Positions 23,252 through 33,509 of a stretch of DNA of 64,000 nucleotides are shown here, piece by piece. The stretch is taken from assembly GCA_027257055.1 (NCBI GenBank), contig JAPVLO010000019.1:13349001-13413000 (forward strand), in the 5' to 3' direction. Below the pieces are notes generated by a model. That model was not told the origin of the DNA. It made no database searches and worked only from the letters and a program-made list of their open reading frames with translations. The stretch comes from Cephalopachus bancanus (lineage: Eukaryota > Chordata > Mammalia > Primates > Tarsiidae). Numbering within the stretch: the stretch's first letter is position 1; every line of letters begins with the position of its first letter. The translations under genes and the position numbers were made by a program.

Positions 23252-23543
23252 TTTCTTTTTTTCCTTTTTTTTTTTTTTTGAGTTGGAGTCTCACTCTGTC
23301 GCCCAGACTGCCGCTCCCGGCCACCGCAGCCTTGATCTGCTGGGCTCCGGCGATCCTTCCATCTCAGCCTTCCAAGTAGCCGGAATTACAGGCACGCGCT
23401 ACCACGCCCAGTTAATTTTTTGATTTATTGTAGAGATGAGGCCTTGCCTGCCCAGGTGGATCTCGAACCCGCAGGCTTAGGCGATCCACTCACCTCAGCC
23501 TCCCAAAGGCGTGGGATTACAGGCTTAGCCACCGAGCCTGGCT
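23252..23543 (-). mobile_element. Alu: Alu dimer, antisense, strepsirrhine-type
   Basis: Poly-T followed by 'GAGTTGGAGTCTCACTCTGT', then 'GCCGCTCCCGGCCACCGCAG', 'GCGATCCTTCCATCTCAGCC', the antisense linker 'TTTTTTGATTTATTGTAGAG' and an end 'GAGCCTGGCT'. A 12-bp block normally present after 'CGCCCAGACT' is missing. Weak, imperfect flanking repeats (ACATCTGTTTTTC / ACACCTGCTTTTC) may be the target-site duplication. Confidence 0.95.
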
Positions 23544-25309
23544 ACACCTGCTTTTCAAAGTATACATTGCTCTGTTTCAAACGGATACTAACAAGTGATT
23601 TGACCAAAGCAGATACTGGAAAAGGTTGATATATAACAAATTTGCAATAAATTCTTATTAATTAATAGGAACTTCATATCACTGGGGTATTTCAAATGTC
23701 TTGAAGTCCATAAATACATGAATCTGTAGCAATCCTGAACCACATTTATATTACCTTCATATACTTTTGTCCAGAATTATAAAGAACCCTCAGGACTTTG
23801 CTAGAGATTTTTGAACTAACTTTTCAAACTCCACAAAATAAACATGTCTCAACATGCTCCCTTTCAGTCTCATGTTACATTCAGTTGAACTTGTAATAGG
23901 CTAATTTCTATTACAAGTTTTGCTCTATTTTAAATCAGGATGGTATAGCAGGGAACAGGTGATGGGAGAGGTGCGTTGTTCAAGTGCATTCTTTTCATTA
24001 CCAGCAGACCACATGCTTACTCTTTGTTTTAACACATTTCTGTCTCTGCCTTATTCCTTTCTAATGTCACCAGGTCATATCTCAAAACACTTGAAACAAA
24101 ATTAAAAATGTAGAAACATAAGAGAACATTGTTTTTCCAATCATTAAACTTTGATATCTAATATTTGATCTAGACTTCGATTCCTGTGAACAACTTACTT
24201 CTTTTTTAAACTGTTGAAGCAATTGTCTGTGTTTCTTTTTTTTTTTTTTCTCTCAAAAAGTTGTCATTAACAACCATTTCTTGACGGTATCCTCTCTGTG
24301 AATTCAAGCTAGGATGGTGTCAGTGCACTGTAATTCTTAACTATTTCCTCCTCTGGAGAACAAAGAAAAGACTTTTCACAAATGATATAGCAAAACATGT
24401 AGGCAGAATTTTCAGTTTCTATTTTTAAGACATCTGTCACTGTTTACCAAGTAGTCTTAGTCTCATTCTATATTCTCAACTCTGCCTTATAAATGTTACT
24501 AGATTTTTATCAGGGCCTCTTCCTACTTTCATTTTTTATTCTCAGAGGCAGAGTTTATCACTCTGATTCTCAAGTCAGCAGGCTCCTTGCTCAAGAAGGT
24601 TTCAATAGTTCTGAGGGTACAAGTAGAAGAAACACTAATTCATAAACAGGTAACTTGTATGTTGGGGAAAGTACAGGTGGGTGATATATATCATAATACA
24701 TTTAACTCGTCATGGGACAAACTACCTTGGGACACAGATTCCTGACATTTACTGTATGAGGGCAACTTTTAATATGAAAAAGAGGTGCGTTGACAAACAT
24801 TTGAAAGTAGTCCTATATTTAGTATCTGCTGGTTGAAAAAGTGCTTAGAAACACAAAACTTCTGATAACACTTTCATAATAGTAGATGGTAGGTTGCGCT
24901 CCAGTAAACAAAACAAAACAAAAACCACATTTAAGTGAATTATAACGAACAAGAAGAGTTTATTTCTCACTCATGTTATAGATTGGTGGTTATAGGTTGT
25001 TTGCAGGACTTCGCAACATGTCTTTTAACACCAGCATCCCAACTAATAGGAAGACCCCATTAGAGACATGCTATTCTTAAAGTTTTTCATAGTTTGAATC
25101 AATTGATCTTTGCTCTATAAAAAAAAGTTTTCTAATCTGTTTATTCTTTGGTAGTACAATTGTAATTTTTATTGTTTTATATATAACATAAGTATATCTA
25201 TTATATATTATAAAAATATGATAAAAGGCCAATATACATATACATATACAAAATTCTTATAACTGAAATAGTTATATTCCCATCTCTCCATCTTAATTTT
25301 TTTTCCAAA
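23544..25309. other. Unassigned sequence
   Basis: No gene recognised. Contains a T-run at 24237-24250 and an (AAAAC)n stretch near 24905-24925 without a SINE body. A 61-codon frame at 23920-24105 is unsupported. Confidence 0.4.
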
Positions 25310-25318
25310 AAAAAATTT

Positions 25319-25610
25319 TTTTTTTTTTTTTTGAGTTGGAGTCTCACTCTGTCGCCCAGATTGGAGTGCAGTGGCCGCTCCCGGCCACCGCAGCCTCGAC
25401 CTGCTGGGCTCCGGCGATCCTTCCGCCTCAGCCTTCCGAGTAGCCAGAATTACAGGCGCGCGCTACCATGCCCAGCTGATTTTTTTTTTGATTTATTGTA
25501 GAGATGAGGTCTCGCTGCCCAGGCGGGTCTTGAACCCGCGGGCTCAGGCAATCCACTCACCTCAGCCTCCCAAAGGCGCGGGATTACAGGCTGAGCCACC
25601 GAGCCTGGCT
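25319..25610 (-). mobile_element. Alu: Alu dimer, antisense, young strepsirrhine-type
   Basis: Poly-T, then 'GAGTTGGAGTCTCACTCTGT', 'GCCGCTCCCGGCCACCGCAG', 'GGCGATCCTTCCGCCTCAG', the antisense linker and 'GAGCCACCGAGCCTGGCT'. Retains many CpG sites (for example 'GGCGCGCGC'), which suggests a relatively young copy. Bounded by AAAAAATTT at 25310-25318 and 25611-25619. A 113-codon frame at 25371-25712 is read through the Alu and is not a gene. Confidence 0.96.
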
Positions 25611-25619
25611 AAAAAATTT

Positions 25620-26329
25620 AACTCATTCATTTTACAGTGGATCAAAGTCACCAGCTCAGAGCCTATTAAATCATTTTTAAGTTTATGTACATTTAGTTCC
25701 AATTTCAGGTGATCCATCTCATCAATTCTTTGACTGTAAAAAGGATTCTTACAAATAAAATTCACTTTGTATCTGATGAAGACATCTTTTAAAATTATTA
25801 ACTTTGATAGTTTTGATTTTTTTACAACTTGTTTTTATTTTTAAAAATCATATTTGCAATTGCCATTCATTTATGAAATTTACAACAGAACGATAGTTTC
25901 TGCATCTACTCTTTAATGAACATCAGTAGTATGCCTCTACTTTAATTTTTAAGTTTGTCTGTACTTATCACTTAAAATAAGAAAATACTTCAACTGTATT
26001 ATAATTAAAATGATACATACTTAACTTAAATTGACATCACAATTTACCTAACTTTGGCTAACTCATCCTGTGTATTCTATTTCTCAATAAGCCATTGAAG
26101 TGTTTTATCAGTGTGTAGAAAAAAATTTATTTTAAAATTGTCTGTTGACACTGAATATGTTAGTAACAGGTTTATATGTGACAATAGAAACAATACACAA
26201 ACCTGAGCACTACAATGTAACAATAGCTAACATGATTCAATGGTTAATTATTCCAACAAAATGATGTTTTTTAATAGAAAAATGTTTTATACTGTTTTGA
26301 GTTTAAAAATGAATAGGAGTTTAAAATTC
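25620..26329. other. Unassigned AT-rich sequence
   Basis: No gene or repeat recognised. Confidence 0.4.
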
Positions 26330-26490
26330 AGTTGAGCACATGGAGTGTAGCTAATACGATCAAATTAAATTTTTAAATTTAAATTTTAAAATAAAATTTA
26401 AAATTCAATTATTTGATTGTATTAGCTACACTTTAAGTGTTTAACAGCTGCTTGAGGCTAGTGGCTACTGTATCACAAAGCAGTTTTGGA
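26330..26490 (-). mobile_element. Palindromic DNA-transposon-type MER relic, antisense
   Basis: 'TTCAGTTGAGCACATGGAG', an AT-rich palindromic centre and 'CTTGAGGCTAGTGGCTACTG' together follow the reverse complement of a common mammalian non-autonomous repeat whose forward form is '...GCCACATGTGGCTA...TTTAAATTTAAATAGCCACATG...'. A second, forward copy lies at 48212-48390. It contains a strong hairpin at 26345-26431. Confidence 0.6.
26345..26431. repeat. Inverted repeat / hairpin
   Basis: Left arm 26345-26365 starts GTGTAGCTAATACG and right arm 26411-26431 ends TATTAGCTACAC. The arms pair at 20 of 21 positions, with one C-to-T mismatch, around a 45-base loop of almost pure A and T. It forms part of the MER-type element around it. 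Confidence 0.93.
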
Positions 26491-27649
26491 ACAACTAACA
26501 GTTATTTTATGAATACTGTTGGATTAATCACATGGAAAGGGGCTAACTACAGAAAGAAATGAAAATGTTCAAGGGTTGATGGCTTCAGGGCATTATTTTT
26601 ATAACATGTATATTTGCTACTGAATATTAAGTATTTTACCAACTGCAGTGAGTGAATTAAAATGTTTTTTTTTGCTTGCTTTTATATGCCTGAATAAAAT
26701 TCTATATTTTTCAGCCAAAAAATCCTAAGTGAACAGACATTCTTAGTAAAAAAGTCTGCATTGAATGCTAACTGAGCCACTGTTAGAAATCACATATCTC
26801 GTATCTTGTAGTCATGTAACTTAGACAACTGATTTATTTAAGGTGTTCTTTATTCTCTGCAATGTTTCCACATAGTGTTTCAAGTCTAATGCTTGCATGG
26901 GAATACATCGGTATCTGGTCTCTATTTACAACTTTGTCACGAACCACTTGCATCACTTTGGAGAAATCATTTGAAATTGATTCTCGATGCTACTGTGACA
27001 CAAAGTCAAAAATTTGTTATATATGGCAAGATATTGCCTTCTCTTCTACCATCAAAAACAATTGGTCACTTTTGTACAAGGATAAAAAACACAGAGGAAA
27101 CAAAATCGACTGAGTTGTGACAACACATACCTTGCTCTTGACCTTCAACATATAAAGAAATCTGAAAAACATCACTTGGGAGTTAAAGCATATTTCTTGT
27201 TCTTTAAATAAGTTGGAATTGTTTTTTTGTTTTGTTTTGTTTTGTTAGTTCTTCATAGCACCACCTGAATTTGTGTGCCAATAAGTGAAAAAGAAGAGAA
27301 GTAAAAAATATGCATTCCTACAATCTTAATACACAACCACAATTACATGAATGTCATTAGTCACACATGATCAAATTTCTTCTCAGTTTTTCTCTAATAC
27401 TTCCATGGTCACAAAATTATTAAATTGTTCAGGAGTGTGAAACTGTGGCTGCTCATAGACATTTATCTGGGCTCCAATTCTATCACCTAATATCAAATTC
27501 CACTATTTTGTACAAAGATGTTAGTAATTGCAAATGCTGTTCTGATTAGCAAATTAATGTTTTACTCCTTTATAAGATAAAAATGTTATCACACCTAAAC
27601 TTACAAGATGGTTTTATATTTTTATAGATGAAATCATGTGTTTCAGAGG
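26491..27649. other. Unassigned sequence with two overlapping short frames
   Basis: No repeat recognised. At 26862-27120 two plus-strand frames overlap (83 codons from 26862, 75 codons from 26893) in a patch of more balanced composition. I recognise no domain in either and see no splice or promoter context, so I do not call a gene. A (TTTTG)n stretch lies at about 27220-27246. Confidence 0.4.
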
Positions 27650-27835
27650 CAAGAGTACTACTGGAAATTAGAAAGTTGTGCTTATGCTCCTGGCCTTATT
27701 GCTGGCATGCTGTTTGGCATTAACATCAAACTTCCCACCGCCTCAAATTGCTCATGTGTGTAATGAGTTCTTCTGTTACACCACTAGTATCTGCTTAAGT
27801 GGGATAATATGAGAATTAATTGGAGGAGTCTTTAA
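27650..27835 (+). mobile_element. MIR: MIR-like relic
   Basis: The order 'GGCAAGAGTACTACTGGA', 'TTGGCATTAACATCAAACTT', 'CCGCCTCAAATTGCTCATG' and 'TGGGATAATATGAGAATTA' parallels the MIR core and its '...CTCAGTTTCCTCATCTGTAAAATGGG...' tail, with high divergence. Confidence 0.5.
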
Positions 27836-28489
27836 TCTGTTTATTGCTGCTCTAGGAAATATATTTTTAAATAAATAAATGAAGGGTAGTTACTAACTTG
27901 AAATGCTTTATAAATATCCTCGGAAACGATATTTTTTATTTTATGGTTTCCAGAAGGAGCAACAAAAATTCAACTTCTCTTAACTTTGAGTTGAGTATGG
28001 CAATGATTGTGGAACTAGAGCATTGTGCAGTGTTGTGTTCTCCATGGACATACTAATGCTCACCAGCCTGCTGTTCCCACAGTGATACAGAATAAAAGGT
28101 AAGCATCTGCTCGTCCACAGAGACATGAAGATATCCATTTTAACCAAGCACACTTTAGTAGATGATAATTGCTCCCAAAGAATAAAAAAAATACAATAAC
28201 ACATTGCTTTGCCAGAAATACTGATACAGACGGTGCAAAACTCTGTTGTATATCACATACAATAAGACTCTATGTTGAAATTCACTAAGTTAATATGATG
28301 TGTTAAGAAAGCATGCATTTTGAAAACACAATGAGCACACAAATTAGAATTATAATTTTAGTGTAATGAAAATGCCATTATAACTTTTAAGATTCCATTG
28401 CAAAAAAGGCAATGGAATGAAAATTTATATTAGTGTAGATAAATATAACTATAGCTTAAATGTAAGAATATACAGTGGAATATACAGTG
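27836..28489. other. Unassigned sequence
   Basis: No gene recognised. A reverse 74-codon frame at 27980-28204 has no domain. A strong-looking splice-signal pair lies at 28050-28104 and is discussed as a finding. Confidence 0.4.
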
Positions 28490-28875
28490 ATCATTATCTT
28501 TTGCTGCTATGACATAATATCTGAGACTGAATAGTTATAATAAACAGAAATCTGTTGGTTCACGGTTCTGGAGACTGGGAAGTCCAAGACTGAGGAGCCA
28601 ACATCTGGCAGGGACTATCCTGCTGTGTTATCCCATGGTAGAAGGCAGAAGTACAAGGAAAGGCAAAAGAAAGTAAAAGAGCCAATGCTTCCATTTATAA
28701 TGAATCTATTCCCCAAATAATAAACACATTCCTCGGGTTACAACATTAATCCATCCACTCCACCTTCATAGCCTAATCACTTCTCATTAGGCTTTACCTC
28801 CTATCAATTTTTCAGTGAGGATTAAGTTTCCAATGTATGCTTTTGTAGAAAGGACATATTCAAACCATAGCAATC
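28490..28875 (+). repeat. MaLR-associated ancient repeat
   Basis: 'TTGCTGCTATGACATAATA', 'GAGACTGAATAGTTATAA', 'GTTCTGGAGACTGGGAAGTC', 'CTGTGTTATCCCATGGTAGA' and 'GGATTAAGTTTCCAATGTAT' plus 'ATTCAAACCATAGCA' follow a very common primate and mammalian repeat consensus in order. I place it in the ERVL-MaLR group from memory. No coding potential. Confidence 0.65.
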
Positions 28876-30808
28876 ACATATAGCCTCACTATATGACTAA
28901 ATCTAGATATATATCCAGATAATTCTAAAGCCAAGAGCTTTAAATTAATTGTTTAAAATGTAGCTAACTTCCTCCCCACATTTTGACTCAAATCCTTAAA
29001 ATAATAGAATGCTTAGAAGAGGCCTAACATTTTGAAATATACTACTTTTCTACTGATTAAATAAACACAAAACATTGAATTAATATTAAAAATACACACA
29101 ATACAACATTTGTAAAAAGTATATATTGTTTATATATAAAATTGATATATAATAAAGTTCTGAAGATAAAATAACAAGTTTCTAGCAAACATTCTCTTCT
29201 GGGCAGAGAAGGTTAGTAAGAGAATGTTACAAATTTTCAGAAACTAAACTGCATAAAATTCCCTGAAATGTCACCAAAATCTATATTTTCACTCTGCATC
29301 ATAAAAAGAGAAAATTTTTGTTCAAAGAAATAAAATCCAAGTAAACCTGGATACCTTCCCAGAAAAGACATTTGTCATTTTAATAAGCTAAAGACAAATT
29401 CGAAGTGTATTTTTTTAAGTAACAAAACTACCTTGATACCTCATATCACATAAACAATTTTGCCATCTGTAGTTTTGCATTTACCAATCCAAAAGATTTG
29501 AGATAAAGTACTTTTAAAATGCAAAGAGAGCTACCTAAGATATCATATATGTGTGTATATATGCACATGTATACATATACTTTTATATATAATTACTATA
29601 TGTGATATATATTCATGTATAAATATATTCATATATTTTTTTTTCAATATCTGGTGTGTTTCTCTGTGACCTTTTCCCACCATCACTCTTTTATTTTGAA
29701 AATCTACATACCTTTGCTGTGACTTTTATATTATTATATTTAGTTTCCTCTCCCTTTATTTATTTTACAACAAAAAGATAATATCTTGTCCTTCTATTTC
29801 TTTCTATTCCATCATCATGTTTTAGTCAATAATGTTCCTTTTTTATATGTATCTTTGTGTTCACAAATATGCTTAAGTGTTTACTTTTTAACTTATTGAC
29901 TTGATAAAATGTATTTATTTTAAATGACTACCTATAAGGCAATAGTGGACTTGTTCTTTTATCTTAGTTAAGCAGTCTTAACATAATGTGTATAAGTTAT
30001 ATATGTGTGTGCCTATTTATATACATATACATCTACCTTTTCATATATAGTTACCATATATGAACATTTTGTGAATATATAAATTAATGAATGCATAAAC
30101 ATACTAATATATTACATATATAATTTTCAGTATCTGCTGTTTTCTCTGAGCATACAAAATTTATAAAACATTTTATCACTTTTATATCAGTCCTTTCTTT
30201 CTTTCTTCTTACATTTATAATTAAAAACATCCAGTGTTCACCATATGTTTGTCTAGTGTAGTTTTGTCAGTATTTTGTTTAAATGAAATATATCCCTGAT
30301 TAATATCTAGAATAATTAGAAAGCCAAAATTTCCTAGGTTGTTTTACATTCAAAACTATTTTGATTTGAAGGAAAGGCTAGTGAATTATAAAAACCTTGG
30401 TTGAAAATATACTTTCTTGACTATCATTAAATATTGTTCAAATTTTTGCTTATATTACATGCTAATGTCTAAAAATTATGATGCAATCTCACTTTTTGTT
30501 TATATGTCATTTTCTAATTCTCTTTTTCAAAAAGAATTCTCAGTTGAATATTTTCTAAATTTCTGTGTATTTGAGAAAATTTTTATAATATCTTAATATA
30601 AAACAAGTATTTCAGGTTAATGATGTGAGATTTTAATATTTCTAAGCATTTCTTGAAAATTGCTACAAAGAACTTGCAGAAGCTTATGGCATTTGGAAAA
30701 TTTGTCCCCCCAAAAAAGGGCCAAGTTGTAAATTTAACTTATTAAGGGCATCTTTAATCTTAGACACACAAGGAGTACATGTTATATGAACCACATAATT
30801 ATCTTTTT
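28876..30808. other. Unassigned, very AT-rich sequence
   Basis: No gene. Rich in alternating TA tracts at 29540-29640 and 29995-30125. Two diverged segments beginning near 29644 and 30126 look like copies of each other (see findings). May hide an old L1, but I could not anchor it. Confidence 0.4.
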
Positions 30809-30821
30809 AAAATAATAATCA

Positions 30822-31118
30822 AGCCAGGCTTGGTGGCTCAGCCTGTAATCCCAGCACTTTGAGAGGCTGAGGTGAGTGGATTGCTTGAGTCCGTGGGTTC
30901 AAGACCCGCCTGGGCAACTTGGCAAGACCTCATCTCTAAAATAAATTAAAAAAAATTAGCTGGGCATGGTAGCACACGCCTGTAATTCCAACCACCTGGA
31001 AGGCTGAGGCGGAAGGATTGCTGGAGCCCAGCAGGTTGAGACTGTGGTGGCTGGGAGCGTGCCACTGCACTCCAGTCTGGGAGACAGAGTGAGACTCCAA
31101 CTCATAAAAAAAAAAAAG
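30822..31118 (+). mobile_element. Alu: Alu dimer, sense, strepsirrhine-type
   Basis: 'GCCAGGCTTGGTGGCTCAG', 'AAGACCCGCCTGGGCAACTT', the 'AAAATAAATTAAAAAAAATT' linker, right arm with 'GCCACTGCACTCCAGTCTGG' and the tail end 'GTGAGACTCCAACTCAT' before an A-run. AAAATAATAATCA at 30809-30821 recurs at 31126-31138, eight bases after the A-tail, consistent with a 13-bp target-site duplication. Confidence 0.95.
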
Positions 31119-31425
31119 TTACACTAAAATAATAATCATCCCAGAGATTAAGACATACATACTTTATTTATCAAAGGCATGTGTTAATTAAAATGCTTTC
31201 AATAGTTTTATTTAAATTATTAACTATTATTATTAATAATTATTATTTTAATAATAAAAATGCTTTTGTTTTTTCATGGATATTAGAACGACCACTGGAT
31301 ATTTTAACTTTTTCTTTTTTTTTCATATAATCAATTTTTTTTATTATCATATTGTGGGGTACAGTTAAGGGTTAGGTATACAAATATGCTTCGTTCAGGC
31401 ACCCTTGTTGATAAGAGGTGTCTTC

Positions 31426-31677
31426 TCATCCTCCTTTCTTTTGTGTTCCATTCACCTGCAAATTTGTTTCCCATCCTCTTACTTTGAGTCTGTGCACGCC
31501 CTTTCTAGTGAGATGGGTCCCTTGAAGACAGTATATTGTTGCCTGGTGGTATTTTATCCATTTTGCCATTCTGTGTCTTTTCAGTGGTGCATTTAGTCCA
31601 TTCACATTCAGGCTAATTATTGAAATGTGAGAGTTCGTCCCTATCATAGAGTTCTTATAGAGTTGTTGTTCTTCCAC
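31426..31677 (-). pseudogene. L1 ORF2: L1 ORF2 N-terminus, truncated
   Basis: An 83-codon frame whose 'ISIISLNVNGLNAPLKRHR' and 'CLQGTHLTRKGVHRLKVRG' are the start of the L1 endonuclease domain. The glutamate of the conserved QETHLT motif is replaced by glycine (QGTHLT), and that glutamate is a metal-binding residue in the family. The frame stops shortly after the deletion junction into the 3' terminus, so no RT domain exists. Without EN and RT this copy could never mobilise itself. Confidence 0.9.
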
Positions 31678-31724
31678 TTGGTTTTTTGTCTTTCTTTTGG
31701 TTTGGGGGTTGGTTCATGTGTATT

Positions 31725-32599
31725 TTATTCTTTTTCCTGTACCCTTGTGAAGAACATTGTTCTTTTTTCCTTTTCTTCTGTGTTTAGTACTTTCTTAAGT
31801 GTTTCATGTAGAGGTGGTCTGGTGGCAGCGTAAGTTCTTAGGGATTGGATATCTGGGAAAGATTTTAATTCTCCCTTGCTGATGAAGCTTAACTTGGCTG
31901 AATAGGTTATTCTTGGTTGAAATTGTTTATCTTTTAGGACTTTGAAGATAGGGCTCCAAGCTCTCCTAGCCTGCAGTGTTTCTGTAGATAAATCTGCTGA
32001 TATTCTAATTGGTCTTCCATGGTAGGTGATCTGGCCTTTTTCTCTTGCTGCCTTTAGGATTTTTTCTTTTATACCTACTTTGTTTAGGCAAATTATTATG
32101 TGTCTAGGAGTTGGTCTTCTCGTTTGTTGTCTTGCGGGGGTTCTCTGAATCTCTTGTGTTTGAATTTTTTCATCACTGATTAGATGAGGGACATTTTCTT
32201 GAATAATCTCATGGAAAGTTTGTTCCAGTGTGGTCTCTGTCTCTCTTTCTGCCTCAGGAAGGCCAATTACTCTTAGGTTCGGTCTCTTGAAGTAATTGCT
32301 CATCTCTTGAAGGTTTTGTTCTGTCTTTTTTGAGCTTGTTTTCTGTGTTTTTAGCAGTTTGGGTTAGTTCTATATTTTGGTCCTCAAGCTCTGAGATTCT
32401 TGTTTTTTTATTTTTTAATTACAAGCTCTGTAATTCTGCTTTCCATGCTTATCAGCTTGTTATTTATTTCATTCACAGTATTCTTTTTACTGTTATCTCA
32501 GTTATCAGCTCCTTCCTAATTTCTTTTTGTCTCTCCTCAATTCTTTTTAATCTCTCCATTAATGTCTTGATATCTAGGTTGTAGTTTGAGACCAGTCAT
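31725..32599 (-). pseudogene. L1 ORF1: L1 ORF1 (RNA-binding chaperone), C-terminal two thirds open
   Basis: ORF1p is a trimeric RNA chaperone that coats L1 RNA: coiled coil, RRM and C-terminal domain. A continuous frame of 192 codons at 31725-32303 covers the RRM ('NLRVIGLPEAE' near its start, 'TPRHIIICL' in the middle) and the CTD ('ARRAWSPIFKVLKDK', 'RITYSAKLSFI'). Upstream to about 32599 the minus strand still encodes charged coiled-coil sequence but the frame is broken by a stop or frameshift. The usual length is about 300-340 residues, so this is close to complete. The stop at 31725 is about 50 bases before the ORF2 start, normal L1 spacing. Confidence 0.85.
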
Positions 32600-33129
32600 T
32601 CTGGGGGCTCTTCATTGTTTGTATTCCAAAGTCAGTTTTCTCACTGTCTGCCCTCCCAGGGGTCTGGGAGAGACCCATATTCTTCTTTTGGTTTTTCTTC
32701 ATTTGTGTAGATTTTTCTCTCTCTCCCCCCTTCTCTCCCCTTCTTTAATTCTGTTTTTCAGGGAAGGTGGGGTTGCTTTTGCTTCGCTTGTGCAATCTCC
32801 TGTTCTTCCTTATGAGGGTCCTCTGGCTTTGTTCACTTTTGAGGTTGGAGTGTGGGCTTTGGGTGTACTTTTTGCAGTTTTGAGGTTTAATTGAGGGGGA
32901 AGATGTGATTCAGAATCTATACGCTGATTCCAGCATCCACCAACCGGTGTATGAGCCCACAGGAACCTATTTTCCACTGCCTTACAATGTAGCAGTATGT
33001 GCAGTGGTATGTAGGTTTTGTCCCTGGAACAAAAGGAGGTACAAAAGAGGTGCATTCTGCCATTGTTCTACTTATATCAACTTAGCACCTACAACTTACA
33101 TTGTCACCTTAAATTTTAGCTGTCAGTTC

Positions 33130-33493
33130 TTCCAACTCTGCTAAAGGACATTCTCTGGGCTTGTAGGACAATCCAGAAGTGGTCAGGATCTAATCCACTC
33201 TGAGAGCATCCCTCAAACATTCACAAGTGGGTATGGAGCACTCCTCAGCTCTTTCACCATTCTGATAGCATAACTCTGAGCATGTTCTATTGCTTCCCAG
33301 ATTTTCCCAACAGAGTTGACCTGCAGTTGACCACAATGATAACATATGTGTACTTGATAACATTGTCATGTTATTGGCTTTCATATCTTTCCTCTTTCAC
33401 TTCCATCATTTTCTGGCATCACCTTCCGAATAAATTACTTAAACTGAAATTGCCATATCAAACACTGCTTCTGGGGAACTCAAATCGAAAGAG
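33130..33493 (+). mobile_element. ERVL-type LTR (MLT2-like), 3' part
   Basis: The sequence ends '...AATAAATTACTTAAACTG', a decayed polyadenylation region, then 'CAAACACTGCTTCTGGGGAA' and a primer-binding site, the layout of MLT2/HERVL-class LTRs. The 5' boundary is a guess, since upstream sequence abuts the L1 5' UTR. Confidence 0.55.
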
Positions 33494-33494
33494 C

Positions 33495-33509
33495 TGGTAC
33501 CAGAAGTGG
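33495..33509 (+). other. tRNA-Leu-type primer binding site of an ERVL element
   Basis: TGGTACCAGAAGTGG matches the ERVL primer-binding phrase as I remember it (TGGTACCAGGAGTGG type) with at most one difference. It would have primed minus-strand DNA synthesis. No gag or pol can be followed downstream. Confidence 0.65.

Larger units (their letters stand above)
31308..33060 (-). mobile_element. L1: Internally deleted antisense L1 (ORF1 kept, ORF2 lost)
   Basis: On the minus strand the order is 5' UTR (about 33060-32600), ORF1, the first ~80 codons of ORF2, then directly the last ~110 bases of the L1 3' end. That 3' end matches the antisense tail of the L1 at 53.2 kb ('GGTTAGGTATACAAA', 'CACCCTTGTTGAT'). 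About 3.5-4 kb of ORF2 and 3' UTR is therefore missing. The 5' part is collinear with 58.43-58.87 kb. The tail is T-rich at 31308-31330; target-site repeats are not clear. The design resembles known half-L1 elements, but the ORF1 sequence is ordinary L1. Confidence 0.85.

Noticed and set aside
25371..25712. 113-codon frame that looks gene-sized
   Set aside because: It is read through an antisense Alu body and its flank; Alu-derived frames of this sort are common by-products.
26862..27113. Cysteine spacing briefly suggested an endothelin-like peptide
   Set aside because: Cysteine number and spacing do not fit the family, there is no signal peptide or dibasic processing site, and no exon context.
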